Notes: a model not told the origin generated them from the sequence alone. DNA of 64,000 nucleotides from Streptomyces cellostaticus (GCF_023630175.1 NZ_JALLIN010000032.1:1-64000); one strand, 5' to 3'. Numbered from the stretch's first letter, positions 1-8,508 are shown. Program-made: numbers and translations.

Positions 1-5
1 ATCTT

Positions 6-128
6 GCGTTTCCGACTCTATCAGATCTTTTCTCGACCCGATTTCCTCGGTGCTTTCCAGGTTCCCGCTCTCGCGTTTCCCTTTCCAGCGGTTCCGACTC
101 TATCAGATCCTTTCGGCGTCCGATTCCC
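6..128. repeat. Two direct copies of a 41-bp repeat unit
   Basis: Copies lie at 6-46 and 88-128, a period of 82 bp. Both contain the identical 18-bp core TTCCGACTCTATCAGATC, followed by a conserved TTTC and, six bases later, CCGATT. The first copy begins only 6 bp from the window edge, so further copies may lie upstream. The spacer between the copies is pyrimidine-rich on the + strand. No family can be assigned from the sequence alone. Confidence 0.75.
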
Positions 129-374
129 GGTCGGCGGGATTTGCCGGTCGGCTCCGGACTTTCGTCCGTCGGCCTTTCGACATTCACTACGCTAACCGAT
201 CCTCCCGGCGACTCATAATCGAGTCGGGCGAGTTCGAATTCGGGCGCGCGGGCGCGCCGGAATCGACCCCGATCAGGGGTGGTGGCTAGGCAGTGGGTTG
301 GCCGCTCCGGCTGCAGGCGATCGCCGTACCCGGTTCAGCGGCTCGGGCCACATTACGCACCTTCCACGGTCGCG
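129..374. other. Non-coding stretch at the window edge
   Basis: The short open frames here do not look like proteins, being arginine- and proline-rich shadows. The only structure I see is an inverted repeat CGACTC-N6-GAGTCG at 209-226, which resembles a degenerate form of the CGACTC-containing repeat core further left. It lies downstream of the glycosylase gene that reads leftward into this region, so it may hold that gene's 3' end and the promoter of something beyond the window. Confidence 0.5.
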
Positions 375-1025
375 TCAACTTCGGCGGCGCCTCGGCACAT
401 GGGCCCGATACGGGCTCACGGTCGGGTCATTGGCCACCCAGAAGCGCCAGGGGTGGACGTCACCGTCCCCGCCCTCGCCGGCCACCCCGGTACGCGGACC
501 GCTCCGTACCTGGTCGGAGGCGACAGGTGTCCCCGCCAGCATCCTCAGCGGCGTCTCGCCCGCGGCACACGCGTCCGTACCGTCGAGCGCCCGGTCGACC
601 CCCAGAGCCGTGGCGAGGCGGGCCGGCCCCTTGGCCAGTTCCTTGTCGTGCCGGGCCGAAACCCGGCGCAGGCGTGCCAACTCGGCGCCCTCGACGACCT
701 CACCCGCCCGGAGCAGCACGGCGCTCGCGAGGTCCCGGGGGCCGCAGACGAGGTTCAGGCAGTGCCACATGCCGTAGGTGAAGTAGACGTACACGTGTCC
801 CGGCTCGCCGAACATGACGTCGTTGCGGGCGGTGCGGCCCCGATAGGCGTGCGAGCCGGGATCGTTCGGGCCGTCGTACGCCTCGACCTCGGTGAGGCGC
901 ACCGCGATCGGGCCGTCGGGGGTCGTGCGGAGCAGGATGCGGCCGAGCAGGTCGGGTGCCACCTGGAGTACCGGGCGGTCGAAGAAGTCTCGGGGCAGCG
1001 GCGTACGGTCCGGGGGCGCGATCAT
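375..1025 (-). CDS. DNA-3-methyladenine glycosylase (AAG/Mpg family)
   Basis: Base-excision repair enzyme that removes alkylated purines from DNA. The 216-residue protein has the family core: LARGE N-terminal 'DFFDRPVLQVAPDLLG', then EVEAY, GSHAYRGRTARN and VYFTYGMWHCLN, and it has the usual length for the bacterial family (Pur_DNA_glyco). The glutamate of the EVEAY motif is the expected catalytic acid. I chose the ATG at 1025 because GGAGG lies five bases upstream; the open frame extends further 5' but overlaps the divergent spo0M promoter region. The gene stands alone and is transcribed away from spo0M. Confidence in the family is high. Confidence 0.93.
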   Translation of the reverse strand: MIAPPDRTPLPRDFFDRPVLQVAPDLLGRILLRTTPDGPIAVRLTEVEAYDGPNDPGSHAYRGRTARNDVMFGEPGHVYVYFTYGMWHCLNLVCGPRDLASAVLLRAGEVVEGAELARLRRVSARHDKELAKGPARLATALGVDRALDGTDACAAGETPLRMLAGTPVASDQVRSGPRTGVAGEGGDGDVHPWRFWVANDPTVSPYRAHVPRRRRS

Positions 1026-1125
1026 GCCCTCCGAGGGTAGTCCGGACGTGGGGCCGCCCGACCGGAACCGCCGGTGGCCCTGTCGCGTTGGTACGGGGCG
1101 AAGGTCCTTTCGTAAAGGGAGAGTC

Positions 1126-1908
1126 ATGGCGTTCAAGAAGCTGCTCGCGAGCCTCGGGGCCGGCGGGGCCTCGGTGGAGACGGTGCTCACCGAGGTCAAC
1201 GTCGTACCCGGCGGTGTCGTCCAGGGTGAGGTGCGGATCCAGGGCGGTTCCGTTAACCAGGACATCGAGGGTCTGTCCGTGGGCCTGCAGGCCAGGGTCG
1301 AGGTGGAGAGCGGCGACCAGGAGTACAAGCAGGACATCGAGTTCACCAAGGTGCGGCTCGGTGGTGCCTTCGAGCTGCAGGCGGGGGCCGTGCACGCGGT
1401 GCCGTTCGGGCTCGAGATCCCCTGGGAGACGCCGGTCACGATGATCGACGGGCAGGCGCTGCGCGGCATGAACATCGGTGTGACGACCGAGCTGCAGATC
1501 GCCCGCGCGATCGACTCCGGTGACCTCGACCCGATCAACGTGCACCCGCTGCCGGCGCAGAAGGCGATCCTCGACGCGTTCATCCAGCTCGGCTTCCGCT
1601 TCAAGAGCGCGGACATGGAGCGCGGTCACATCCGGGGCACGCGGCAGCGGCTGCCGTTCTACCAGGAGATCGAGTTCTTCCCGCCGTCGCAGTACCGGGG
1701 GCTGAACCAGGTCGAGCTGAGCTTCGTCGCCGACGCGTACGCGATGGACGTCGTGCTGGAGATGGACAAGAAGTCGGGCCTGTTCAGCGAGGGCTCGGAC
1801 ACCTTCCGCTCCTTCCAGGTGGGGCTGAACGACTACCACGGGACCGACTGGGCGGCCTACCTCAACGAGTGGCTGTCCGAGGTCGGCTCCAGGCGGAACT
1901 GGTTCTAG
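1126..1908 (+). CDS. spo0M: Spo0M-family sporulation-control protein
   Basis: The 260-residue cytoplasmic protein has an arrestin-like beta-sandwich fold in its N-terminal half, as in Bacillus Spo0M. It starts MAFKKLLASLG, followed by VETVLTEVNVVPGGVVQGEVRIQGG, the classical family opening. In Bacillus the protein affects sporulation control; its role in Streptomyces is not settled. The ATG has AAAGGGAGAG just upstream. It is followed after 43 bp by the PEBP-like gene on the same strand, possibly one transcript ending at the hairpin at 2531. Confidence 0.92.
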   Translation: MAFKKLLASLGAGGASVETVLTEVNVVPGGVVQGEVRIQGGSVNQDIEGLSVGLQARVEVESGDQEYKQDIEFTKVRLGGAFELQAGAVHAVPFGLEIPWETPVTMIDGQALRGMNIGVTTELQIARAIDSGDLDPINVHPLPAQKAILDAFIQLGFRFKSADMERGHIRGTRQRLPFYQEIEFFPPSQYRGLNQVELSFVADAYAMDVVLEMDKKSGLFSEGSDTFRSFQVGLNDYHGTDWAAYLNEWLSEVGSRRNWF

Positions 1909-1951
1909 GCTCGGAACCGCTGGTTCCAGTAATCGATCAGGAGGTACCGAG

Positions 1952-2491
1952 GTGACCGAGCTCAAGCGGCGGCCGCTCCCCCACGACTTCCATCCGCCCG
2001 TCCCGTCGTTCACGGTGACGAGTGAGGACGTCGAGGAGGGTGCGACGCTGGGGAGCGCCCAGGTCCACGCGGAGGGGAACACCTCGCCGCAGCTTCGCTG
2101 GGAGGGCTTCCCCCCTCAGACCAAGAGCTTCGCCGTGACCTGCTTCGACCCCGACGCGCCGACCGGCAGCGGGTTCTGGCACTGGGTCCTGTTCGACATC
2201 CCGGCCTCCGTGACGGAGCTGCCGGCGGGTGCGGGCAGCGGCAGGTTCGAGGGACTGCCCGAGGGTGCCGTGCACGTCCGCAACGACTACGGCACCAAGG
2301 ACTTCGGCGGTGCCGCTCCGCCGCCGGGCGACGGCCCGCACCGGTACGTCTTCACGGTGTACGCGGTGGACCAGGAGAAGCTCGGTCCGGACGCGGACGT
2401 CTCTCCGGCGGTCGTCGGTTTCAATCTGCGGTTCCACGCGATCGGGCGTGGCCGGCTCATCGGTGAGTACGAGGCGCCCGCCGAGGGCTGA
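1952..2491 (+). CDS. YbhB/YbcL family Raf kinase inhibitor-like protein (PEBP fold)
   Basis: The 179-residue protein matches the bacterial phosphatidylethanolamine-binding-protein family. It has the ligand-pocket segments CFDPDAPTGSGFWHWVLFDIP and later PPPGDGPHRYVFTVYAVD, including the conserved DPDAP and GPHRY motifs. It lacks a signal peptide and is probably cytoplasmic. The GTG start at 1952 is set by the strong AGGAGG seven to eight bases upstream. The substrate of the bacterial members is not established, so no pathway is claimed. Confidence 0.92.
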   Translation: MTELKRRPLPHDFHPPVPSFTVTSEDVEEGATLGSAQVHAEGNTSPQLRWEGFPPQTKSFAVTCFDPDAPTGSGFWHWVLFDIPASVTELPAGAGSGRFEGLPEGAVHVRNDYGTKDFGGAAPPPGDGPHRYVFTVYAVDQEKLGPDADVSPAVVGFNLRFHAIGRGRLIGEYEAPAEG

Positions 2492-2530
2492 CGTACCGCG
2501 CCGATCCAGCCAAGCGTTCATGGAACGTTT

Positions 2531-2575
2531 GCCCGCCTCTGGTCTTGGAAGTGATCAGGGGCGGGCATTTTTTAT
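2531..2575 (+). terminator. Rho-independent terminator
   Basis: A 7-bp stem (GCCCGCC at 2531-2537, GGCGGGC at 2560-2566) with a 22-nt loop is followed by ATTTTTTATT. The long T run is unusual in this GC-rich region. It closes the spo0M/PEBP-like transcript and precedes the HNH gene. Confidence 0.8.
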
Positions 2576-2658
2576 TGCGTTGTCCATCTCGGTGCGCCCG
2601 TACAGAGTTGATCCGAGCCCGCCGGGGGGTGGGCCGGTGCGCACGGGAGGTGGGCTGG

Positions 2659-3165
2659 ATGCGTGACACGCTGGTTCTGAACGCAAGCTTCGAGCCGCTG
2701 TCGACGGTGACTCTGAACCGGGCCGTTGTTCTGGTGCTGCAGGACAAGGCCGTCGTCGAACAGTCCCATCCCGTACTGCGCATGCGCGGTGCCGCCGTCG
2801 ACATACCGGCGCCGCGCGTGATCAGGCTCTGCAGATACGTACGGGTGCCGTTCCGAAGACAAGCGCCCTGGTCGAGGCGGGGGGTGCTGGTCCGGGACCG
2901 GCACCGGTGCGCGTACTGCGGGCGCAGGGCGACGACCGTGGACCACGTGCTGCCGCGGGCGCAGGGCGGGCAGGACACCTGGCTGAACACGGTGGCCGCG
3001 TGCGCGGAGGACAATCACCGCAAGGCGAACCGGACTCCGGAGGAGGCCGGTATGGCGCTGCTGCGGGAGCCGTTCGAGCCGACACCGGCCGACGCGATGC
3101 TGTTGGCTCTGGGACAGGAGGACATGGCCGCCCTCCCGGAGTGGCTGGCTCGGGACGCGGCCTAG
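2659..3165 (+). CDS. HNH endonuclease family protein
   Basis: The 168-residue protein carries an HNH nuclease domain in its middle. It has CAYCG with a first CxxC pair, TTVDHVLPRAQGG with the HNH histidine, then NTVAACAEDNHRKANRTPEEAGM. The N-terminal part (VLNASFEPLSTV) is the conserved lead-in of the actinobacterial HNH proteins annotated as restriction-like nucleases. No methyltransferase or restriction partner is near, so a restriction role is not supported; DNA repair or an unknown nuclease role is equally possible. The ATG at 2659 has GGGAGG eight bases upstream. It ends just before a perfect palindromic terminator. Confidence 0.9.
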   Translation: MRDTLVLNASFEPLSTVTLNRAVVLVLQDKAVVEQSHPVLRMRGAAVDIPAPRVIRLCRYVRVPFRRQAPWSRRGVLVRDRHRCAYCGRRATTVDHVLPRAQGGQDTWLNTVAACAEDNHRKANRTPEEAGMALLREPFEPTPADAMLLALGQEDMAALPEWLARDAA

Positions 3166-3188
3166 GGCGTGTCGCCTCCGGGTTCTTC

Positions 3189-3232
3189 GTGCGGATCCCC
3201 CGCACCCCGGCCGGGGTGCGGGGGATCCGCAC
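3189..3232. terminator. Perfect 44-bp palindrome acting as bidirectional terminator
   Basis: The arms 3189-3210 and 3211-3232 are exact reverse complements with no unpaired loop base. The palindrome sits between the convergent HNH and SPFH genes, 23 bp past one stop and 14 bp past the other. It lacks a T run, as is common for streptomycete terminators. Confidence 0.8.
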
Positions 3233-3245
3233 GTGGTGGTGACGC

Positions 3246-4214
3246 CTAGTCGATGCTCGGCTTCTCGCGGCGTTCCGCGTGGGGGCCGTTGTTCTGGGGC
3301 GGGACGGAGCTGCCGCCGTTGCCCGGCCGGCCGCCGCCGAGGGGGCCGAAGTTGCCCATCGCGCCGGACAGGCCCTTGAGGGCGTCGCCGATCTCGCTGG
3401 GGACGATCCAGAGCTTGTTGGCGTCGCCTTCGGCGATCTTGGGGAGCATCTGGAGGTACTGGTAGGAGAGGAGCTTCTGGTCGGGGTCGCCGGCGTGGAT
3501 GGCCTCGAAGACCGTACGGACGGCCTGGGCCTCGCCCTCGGCGCGGAGCGCGGCGGCCTTGGCCTCACCCTCGGCGCGCAGGATCTGGGACTGCTTCTCG
3601 CCCTCCGCGGTCAGGATGGCGGCCTGGCGGGTACCTTCGGCGGTGAGGATCGCGGCGCGCTTGTCACGGTCGGCGCGCATCTGCTTCTCCATCGAGTCCT
3701 GGATGGAGGTGGGCGGTTCGATGGCCTTCAGTTCCACGCGGTTGACGCGGATGCCCCACTTGCCGGTGGCCTCGTCGAGGACGCCCCGCAGGGCCGCGTT
3801 GATCTCCTCGCGGGAGGTCAGTGTCCGTTCGAGGTCCATGCCGCCGATGATGTTGCGCAGGGTGGTGACGGTGAGCTGCTCGATGGCCTGGATGTAGCTG
3901 GCGACCTCGTAGGTGGCGGCCCGGGCGTCGGTCACCTGGTAGTAGATGACCGTGTCGATGTTGACGACCAGGTTGTCCTGGGTGATGACCGGCTGGGGCG
4001 GGAACGGGACGACCTGCTCGCGCAGGTCGATGCGGTTGCGGATGGTGTCGATGAACGGGACCACGATGTTCAGGCCCGCGTTCAGGGTCCGCGTGTAGCG
4101 GCCGAAGCGCTCGACGATGGCGGCGCTGGCCTGTGGAATGACCTGGATGGTCTTGATCAGGGCGATGAAGACCAACACCACCAGAATGATCAGGACGATG
4201 ATGACCGGTTCCAT
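3246..4214 (-). CDS. SPFH/Band 7 (stomatin/QmcA-like) membrane protein
   Basis: The 322-residue protein scaffolds membrane microdomains. It has an N-terminal membrane anchor (residues about 3-21, almost all I, V and L). The SPFH domain follows, starting IPQASAAIVERFGRYTRTL and continuing through DLREQVVPFPPQPVITQDN. A coiled-coil segment (about residues 190-240) contains repeated AEGE/AEGT units. The C-terminal tail is rich in glycine and proline. It is transcribed after the NfeD gene upstream; NfeD-stomatin pairs are a known conserved arrangement. The ATG at 4214 begins with the anchor itself. Confidence 0.94.
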   Translation of the reverse strand: MEPVIIVLIILVVLVFIALIKTIQVIPQASAAIVERFGRYTRTLNAGLNIVVPFIDTIRNRIDLREQVVPFPPQPVITQDNLVVNIDTVIYYQVTDARAATYEVASYIQAIEQLTVTTLRNIIGGMDLERTLTSREEINAALRGVLDEATGKWGIRVNRVELKAIEPPTSIQDSMEKQMRADRDKRAAILTAEGTRQAAILTAEGEKQSQILRAEGEAKAAALRAEGEAQAVRTVFEAIHAGDPDQKLLSYQYLQMLPKIAEGDANKLWIVPSEIGDALKGLSGAMGNFGPLGGGRPGNGGSSVPPQNNGPHAERREKPSID

Positions 4215-4325
4215 CGTGTTCCCCGTACCCCTCTCCGCCTCGGCACCCTCAACGGATCCAGTCGCCGTTGAGGATCTTGCTGGTCGAGTCTGACAGACCG
4301 TCGCCCAACCCGTGGGCAGGACGGC

Positions 4326-4757
4326 TCAGATGACGATCGCGGTGGCTCCTTCGATCTCCACGACGTCCACCTCCTGGCCGACGTCGTAGGCGCGACCGGT
4401 GTCGAGGGAGCGGGCCGACCATATCTCCCCGGCGAGTTTGATACGGCCGCCGGAGCCGTCGACACGTTCCAGGACGACGGCCTGTTTCCCCTTCAAGGCG
4501 TCGACGCCGGTGGCCAGTTGGGGCCGTTGTCGGTCGTGCCGGGCCGCGATGGGGCGGACCACGGCGATCAGGGCGACCGAGACGACGACGAAGGCGAGTA
4601 CCTGGATCACCACGCCGAAGCCGAGCCCGGCGACGACCGCCGCCGCGATCGCTCCCACCGCGAACATGCCGAACTCCGGCATCGCGGTGACCACCAGGGG
4701 GATTCCGAGCGCCGCCGCGCCGACGAGCCACCACACCCATGCGTCGATGTCGTTCAC
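4326..4757 (-). CDS. NfeD-family membrane protein
   Basis: The 143-residue protein has two to three N-terminal membrane segments (about residues 8-26 and 32-67) and a C-terminal OB-fold-like domain (about residues 80-143, starting LATGVDALKGKQAVVLERVDGSG). This is the architecture of short NfeD proteins (NfeD1b type), which pair with SPFH proteins. The partner SPFH gene is 111 bp downstream on the same strand, which supports the call. The start is the ATG at 4757. Confidence 0.92.
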   Translation of the reverse strand: MNDIDAWVWWLVGAAALGIPLVVTAMPEFGMFAVGAIAAAVVAGLGFGVVIQVLAFVVVSVALIAVVRPIAARHDRQRPQLATGVDALKGKQAVVLERVDGSGGRIKLAGEIWSARSLDTGRAYDVGQEVDVVEIEGATAIVI

Positions 4758-4818
4758 ATGGTCATGGTAGGACCGCGGTCCGGCGGCGGACAGGGCGCGA
4801 ACGGGGGTGCGGCCGGAG

Positions 4819-5610
4819 TCAGGACAGGGGCAGGCCCTGGGCGGTCCAGCGATCGCCGACCTGCTCGACGACGAGCGGCAGGCCGAAGCAGAGGGAGAGG
4901 TTGCGGGAGGTGAGTTCGAGCTCGATCGGGCCTGCGGCGAGGACCTTGCCCTGGCGGATCATGAGGACGTGGGTGAAACCGGGGGCGATCTCCTCGACGT
5001 GGTGGGTGACCATGATCATCGAGGGGGCGATGGGGTCGCGGGCGAGCCGGCCGAGGCGGCGCACCAGGTCCTCGCGGCCGCCGAGGTCGAGACCGGCGGC
5101 GGGCTCGTCGAGCAGCAGCAGCTCGGGGTCGGTCATCAGGGCGCGGGCGATGAGGGTGCGCTTGCGCTCACCCTCGGAGAGGGTGCCGAAGCGGCGCTCG
5201 AGGTAGTCGCTCATGCCGAGGCGGTCGAGGAAGGCGCGGGCGCGCCGCTCGTCGACCTCGTCGTACTCCTCCTGCCAGCCGGCGGTCATGCCGTAGGCGG
5301 CGGTGAGCACGGTCTGGAGGACGGTCTGGCTCTTGGGGAGCTTCTCGGCCATGGCGATGCCGGCGACCCCGATGCGGGGACGCAGGTCGAAGACGTCGAC
5401 CTTGCCGAGGGTGTCGCCGAGGATGGTGGCGGTGCCCTTGCTCGGGAAGAGGTAGCTGGAGGCGACGTTCAGGAGGGTGGTCTTGCCAGCGCCGTTGGGG
5501 CCGAGGATGACCCAGCGCTCGCCCTCCTTCACCGACCAGGAGACCTGGTCCACCAGAGCCCGGCCCTCACGGACCACGGATACGTCCTGAAGCTCCAGAA
5601 CATCGCTCAT
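4819..5610 (-). CDS. ABC transporter ATP-binding protein, no permease nearby
   Basis: This is a 263-residue ABC ATPase. Walker A is GPNGAGKT (residues 37-44), the signature motif is LSEGERKR (about 147) instead of LSGGQ, Walker B is LLLLDEP (about 167), and the switch histidine is in VTHHVEE. No permease gene adjoins it; flanking genes are NfeD on one side and a divergent hypothetical gene on the other. The LSEGE signature is typical of the YlmA/ModF-like single ATPases. The partner and substrate cannot be told from sequence. Confidence 0.9.
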   Translation of the reverse strand: MSDVLELQDVSVVREGRALVDQVSWSVKEGERWVILGPNGAGKTTLLNVASSYLFPSKGTATILGDTLGKVDVFDLRPRIGVAGIAMAEKLPKSQTVLQTVLTAAYGMTAGWQEEYDEVDERRARAFLDRLGMSDYLERRFGTLSEGERKRTLIARALMTDPELLLLDEPAAGLDLGGREDLVRRLGRLARDPIAPSMIMVTHHVEEIAPGFTHVLMIRQGKVLAAGPIELELTSRNLSLCFGLPLVVEQVGDRWTAQGLPLS

Positions 5611-5761
5611 GAGCGCGTTGTCTCCCCTTGCAGTGTGGCCGGTCTCGGCTGGTCGCTTACGCCTGTGGCTCGGTCCGCCGCGCCGGTGGGCGCAGCCCCT
5701 ATGAAATCTACGCCACGAGTGCCCCGCACCATTCCATCGGTCCGGTCCTTAGGGTGGGGGC

Positions 5762-6550
5762 ATGCTCTCGGAACCGCGTTCAGGACGCCTCGCCGCTTGG
5801 GGAAACGCCCTTCTGGCCGGACTTGTCTCTCCGGATGACGCCGCGCTCGCCATCGTGGGCGAGGACGCCGTGCACCGGGTGCGGGGGCTGCCGGGTGATC
5901 CGGCGCCGGCCGGGCTCACGCTGGCGCTGGGGCGGCTGCGGGCGCTGGGGGTGACCGGGCTGCGGGTGGCGCTGCCCGCGCCGGGCCATCCGCTGGGGCT
6001 GAGCGGGCCGCCGGACTTCAACGCGCGGGCGCTGGAGGCCGAGGAGGCGGTGCTCTGCTTCGGGGCGGCCGTCGGGCTGGTGCCGGAGGTCCACACGGCC
6101 GGGCCGGACGGTGATGTGCATGTCGAGGTGGTCTGGCAGGTGCTGCCGGTGCGGGAGGCGCCGCCCGCCGACGTGCCCTCGCTGGGTGAGGCCGAGCGGG
6201 AGCTGGCCGAGGCGCTGCGGGAGGCGACCGAGGTGCTGTCGAAGCTGGACGTCGCCGGGTCGGGGCCGGTGGCGGAGGCGGCGGTCGAAGCGTATCGGGC
6301 GCGGGCCGAGCGGGGGCGGGAGGTGCTGGCGCCGGGGTATCCGCCGCGCGCGGTGCGGGTGCTGGAACTGGCCCGGCGGGTGGGTCTGCTGGTGTCCCTG
6401 GCGCAGGACAGGGGGCACGGCGGTGCGGTGAGCGCGTCGGAGATGGCGGCGCGGGGTGCGGCGCTGCGGCCGGTGGAGCGGACCGCGCGGCGGGCCCAGG
6501 TGGCGGCGTACAACTCCATGGTGGAGGAACGGGAGCGGGGGGTCCGCTGA
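5762..6550 (+). CDS. Conserved actinobacterial protein of unknown function
   Basis: The 262-residue protein has no recognisable catalytic motif, signal peptide or membrane segment. It opens MLSEPRSGRLAAWGNALLAG; its second half is alpha-helical and alanine/glutamate-rich (about residues 140-260) and may form a helical bundle. It starts at an ATG divergent from the ABC ATPase gene 151 bp away, and codon use is typical of its neighbours, so it is a real gene. It ends at a small perfect hairpin. I do not assign a function. Confidence 0.85.
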   Translation: MLSEPRSGRLAAWGNALLAGLVSPDDAALAIVGEDAVHRVRGLPGDPAPAGLTLALGRLRALGVTGLRVALPAPGHPLGLSGPPDFNARALEAEEAVLCFGAAVGLVPEVHTAGPDGDVHVEVVWQVLPVREAPPADVPSLGEAERELAEALREATEVLSKLDVAGSGPVAEAAVEAYRARAERGREVLAPGYPPRAVRVLELARRVGLLVSLAQDRGHGGAVSASEMAARGAALRPVERTARRAQVAAYNSMVEERERGVR

Positions 6551-6577
6551 GCCGGCCGGTGCTCCGGGGCGTGGGTG

Positions 6578-6599
6578 GGGCGGGCCGTCAGGCCCGCCC
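6578..6599. terminator. Hairpin between convergent genes
   Basis: The 9-bp perfect stem GGGCGGGCC/GGCCCGCCC has a GTCA loop. It lies 27 bp after the hypothetical gene and before the convergent response-regulator gene. Confidence 0.6.
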
Positions 6600-6728
6600 G
6601 GGGGGAGGTTCCCGGAGGGCCTGTGGCGGGAGGCCGCCGGAGGGTACGGCCATCCGGGGGACGTTCCCACGACGGTATGAACCTCAGCCCGGAACGGAAC
6701 CTTCCGCGTCGCGGCACCCGGGGGTGGT

Positions 6729-7370
6729 TCAGCGGGCCGCGCCGTGGCGCACCGCCCACAGGGCGGCCTGGGTGCGGTCGGCCAGGTCGAGCTTCATGAG
6801 GATGTTGGACACATGCGTCTTGACGGTCTTCTCGGAGAGCACCAGGGCGCGGGCGATCTCCCGGTTGGAGCGGCCGTCGGCTATCAGGCCGAGCACCTCC
6901 CGCTCCCGGTCGGTCAGTGCACCCGCTCTTCCCTGACCTGAGCCGACCTCGTCCTGGGAGAGCAGGGCGTCGGCGACCTCGGGCTGGAGCAGCACGTGAC
7001 CGGCGTGCACGGACCGGATGGCCCCGGCGAGCGCGTCGGGATCCACGTCCTTGTACAGGTAACCGGCGGCGCCCGCGCGCAGGGCCGGTACCACCGTGCG
7101 CTGTTCGGTGAAGCTGGTGACGATGAGCACGCGCGCGGGGTTGTCGAGTCCGCGGAGCCGGCGCAGGGCCTCGATGCCGTCCGTGCCCGGCATCTTGACG
7201 TCCATGAGGACGACGTCGGGCCGCAGTTCCTCGGCGCGGGCGACTCCCTCGGCGCCGTCCGCGGCCTCCCCGACGACCTCGATGTCGTCCTGCACCTCCA
7301 GGAAGGTGCGCAGGCCACGGCGGACGACCTGGTGGTCGTCGACGAGCAGCACTCTGATCGGGTCAGCCAC
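6729..7370 (-). CDS. LuxR/NarL-family two-component response regulator
   Basis: The 213-residue protein has an N-terminal receiver domain and a C-terminal LuxR-type HTH (about residues 148-210, with LTDREREVLGLIADGRSNREIA). The receiver shows the acidic pair D10-D11, phospho-acceptor D57 in VVLMDVKMPG and the conserved lysine in GYLYKD. It overlaps the upstream histidine kinase gene by 8 bp, so the pair is a cognate system. The signal and target genes are not visible; the conserved adjacent genes give no clear hint. Confidence 0.95.
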   Translation of the reverse strand: MADPIRVLLVDDHQVVRRGLRTFLEVQDDIEVVGEAADGAEGVARAEELRPDVVLMDVKMPGTDGIEALRRLRGLDNPARVLIVTSFTEQRTVVPALRAGAAGYLYKDVDPDALAGAIRSVHAGHVLLQPEVADALLSQDEVGSGQGRAGALTDREREVLGLIADGRSNREIARALVLSEKTVKTHVSNILMKLDLADRTQAALWAVRHGAAR

Positions 7371-8508
7371 CGGGTACCTCCATCTCGATCGTGGTGCCCC
7401 TGCCGGGCTCCGCGTGCACGGTGAGGGTGCCGCCGACCCCGCCGGCCCGGTCCCGCATCGAGACCAGTCCCAGATGGCGTCCGGCCCGGCGCACCGCCTT
7501 GGGGTCGAAGCCGCTGCCGTCGTCGGCGACGCGCAGGACGGCTCCGCGGCCGCGCCGGTCCACGGTCACCCGGACGTGCTGGGCGCCGGAGTGGCGCAGG
7601 GCGTTGTGCAGGGCTTCCTGGGCGACCCGCAGCACGGCCTCCTCCTGGGCCGCGGGCAGGGCGCGGAAGCCGCCCGCGGTGAAGGTCACACGTGCGGTGT
7701 GGGCGCGGTCGAGGACCTGTGTCTGGTTGCGCAGGGTGGCGATCAGCCCGTCCTCGTCCAACCCGGCCGGGCGCAACTCCACGACGGCGGCGCGCAGTTC
7801 GTCGGCCGCTTCGGCGGCGAGGGCGGCGACCTGGTGCAACTCGCCCTTGGCCCGGGCGGGGTCGCGGTCGACCAGCGCGGCCGCCGCCTGGGCGGTCAGG
7901 CGCAGGGAGAAGAGCTTCTGGCTGACCGCGTCGTGCAGTTCGTGGGCGAGCCGGGAGCGTTCCTCGGCGATCGTCAGCTCCCGACTGCGCTCGTACAGGC
8001 GGGCGTTGGTGAGGGCGATCGCGGCGTGCTGGGCGAGGATGGCGAGCAGTTCCTCGTCCTCCTCGGTGAAGCCGCAGCCGCCCTCGGGCTTCGCGCAGCG
8101 CTTGTTCGCGAGGAACAGGGCCCCGATGACCTCCTCGCCGTCCCTGATCGGCAGCCCCAGGAAGTCGGACATGTCCGGGTGGCTGGCCGGCCAGCCCTCG
8201 AAGCGGGGGTCCTTGCGGACGTCGGCGAGACGTTCGGGCCGGGCCTCGTCCAGCATGGCCGCGAGGATGCCGTGCCGGCGGGGCAGCGGGCCGATGGCCT
8301 TCCACTGGTCGTCGCTGACGCCGTCGACGACGAACTGCGCGAAGCCGCCGTGGTCGTCGGGGACGCCGAGGGCGGCGTACTGCGCGTCGAGCAGTTCGCG
8401 GGCCGAGGCCACGATCGTCTTCAGTACGTCGCGCACCTCGAGGTGCCTGCTCATGGCCAGCAGCGCGGAACTCACCGCGGCGAGGCCGGACCGGGGGCCT
8501 TGGCTCAT
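7363..8508 (-). CDS. GAF-domain sensor histidine kinase (HisKA_3 type)
   Basis: The 381-residue soluble kinase has no membrane segment. It has a GAF domain (about residues 25-172), then a HisKA_3 dimerisation region with the phospho-acceptor H192 in HELHD. The ATPase domain has the N box EALHNALRHSGA, the G1 box VADDGSGFD and the G2 region GLVSMRDRA. The GAF domain contains C138 and C145, so a cofactor or redox input is possible but not shown. Its 3' end overlaps the response regulator by 8 bp. Confidence 0.95.
   Translation of the reverse strand: MSQGPRSGLAAVSSALLAMSRHLEVRDVLKTIVASARELLDAQYAALGVPDDHGGFAQFVVDGVSDDQWKAIGPLPRRHGILAAMLDEARPERLADVRKDPRFEGWPASHPDMSDFLGLPIRDGEEVIGALFLANKRCAKPEGGCGFTEEDEELLAILAQHAAIALTNARLYERSRELTIAEERSRLAHELHDAVSQKLFSLRLTAQAAAALVDRDPARAKGELHQVAALAAEAADELRAAVVELRPAGLDEDGLIATLRNQTQVLDRAHTARVTFTAGGFRALPAAQEEAVLRVAQEALHNALRHSGAQHVRVTVDRRGRGAVLRVADDGSGFDPKAVRRAGRHLGLVSMRDRAGGVGGTLTVHAEPGRGTTIEMEVPGG

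Noticed and set aside
4..289. Short + strand open frames at the window start
   Set aside because: Composition is arginine/proline-rich and no ribosome-binding site or family is visible; the region is better explained as repeats and intergenic sequence.
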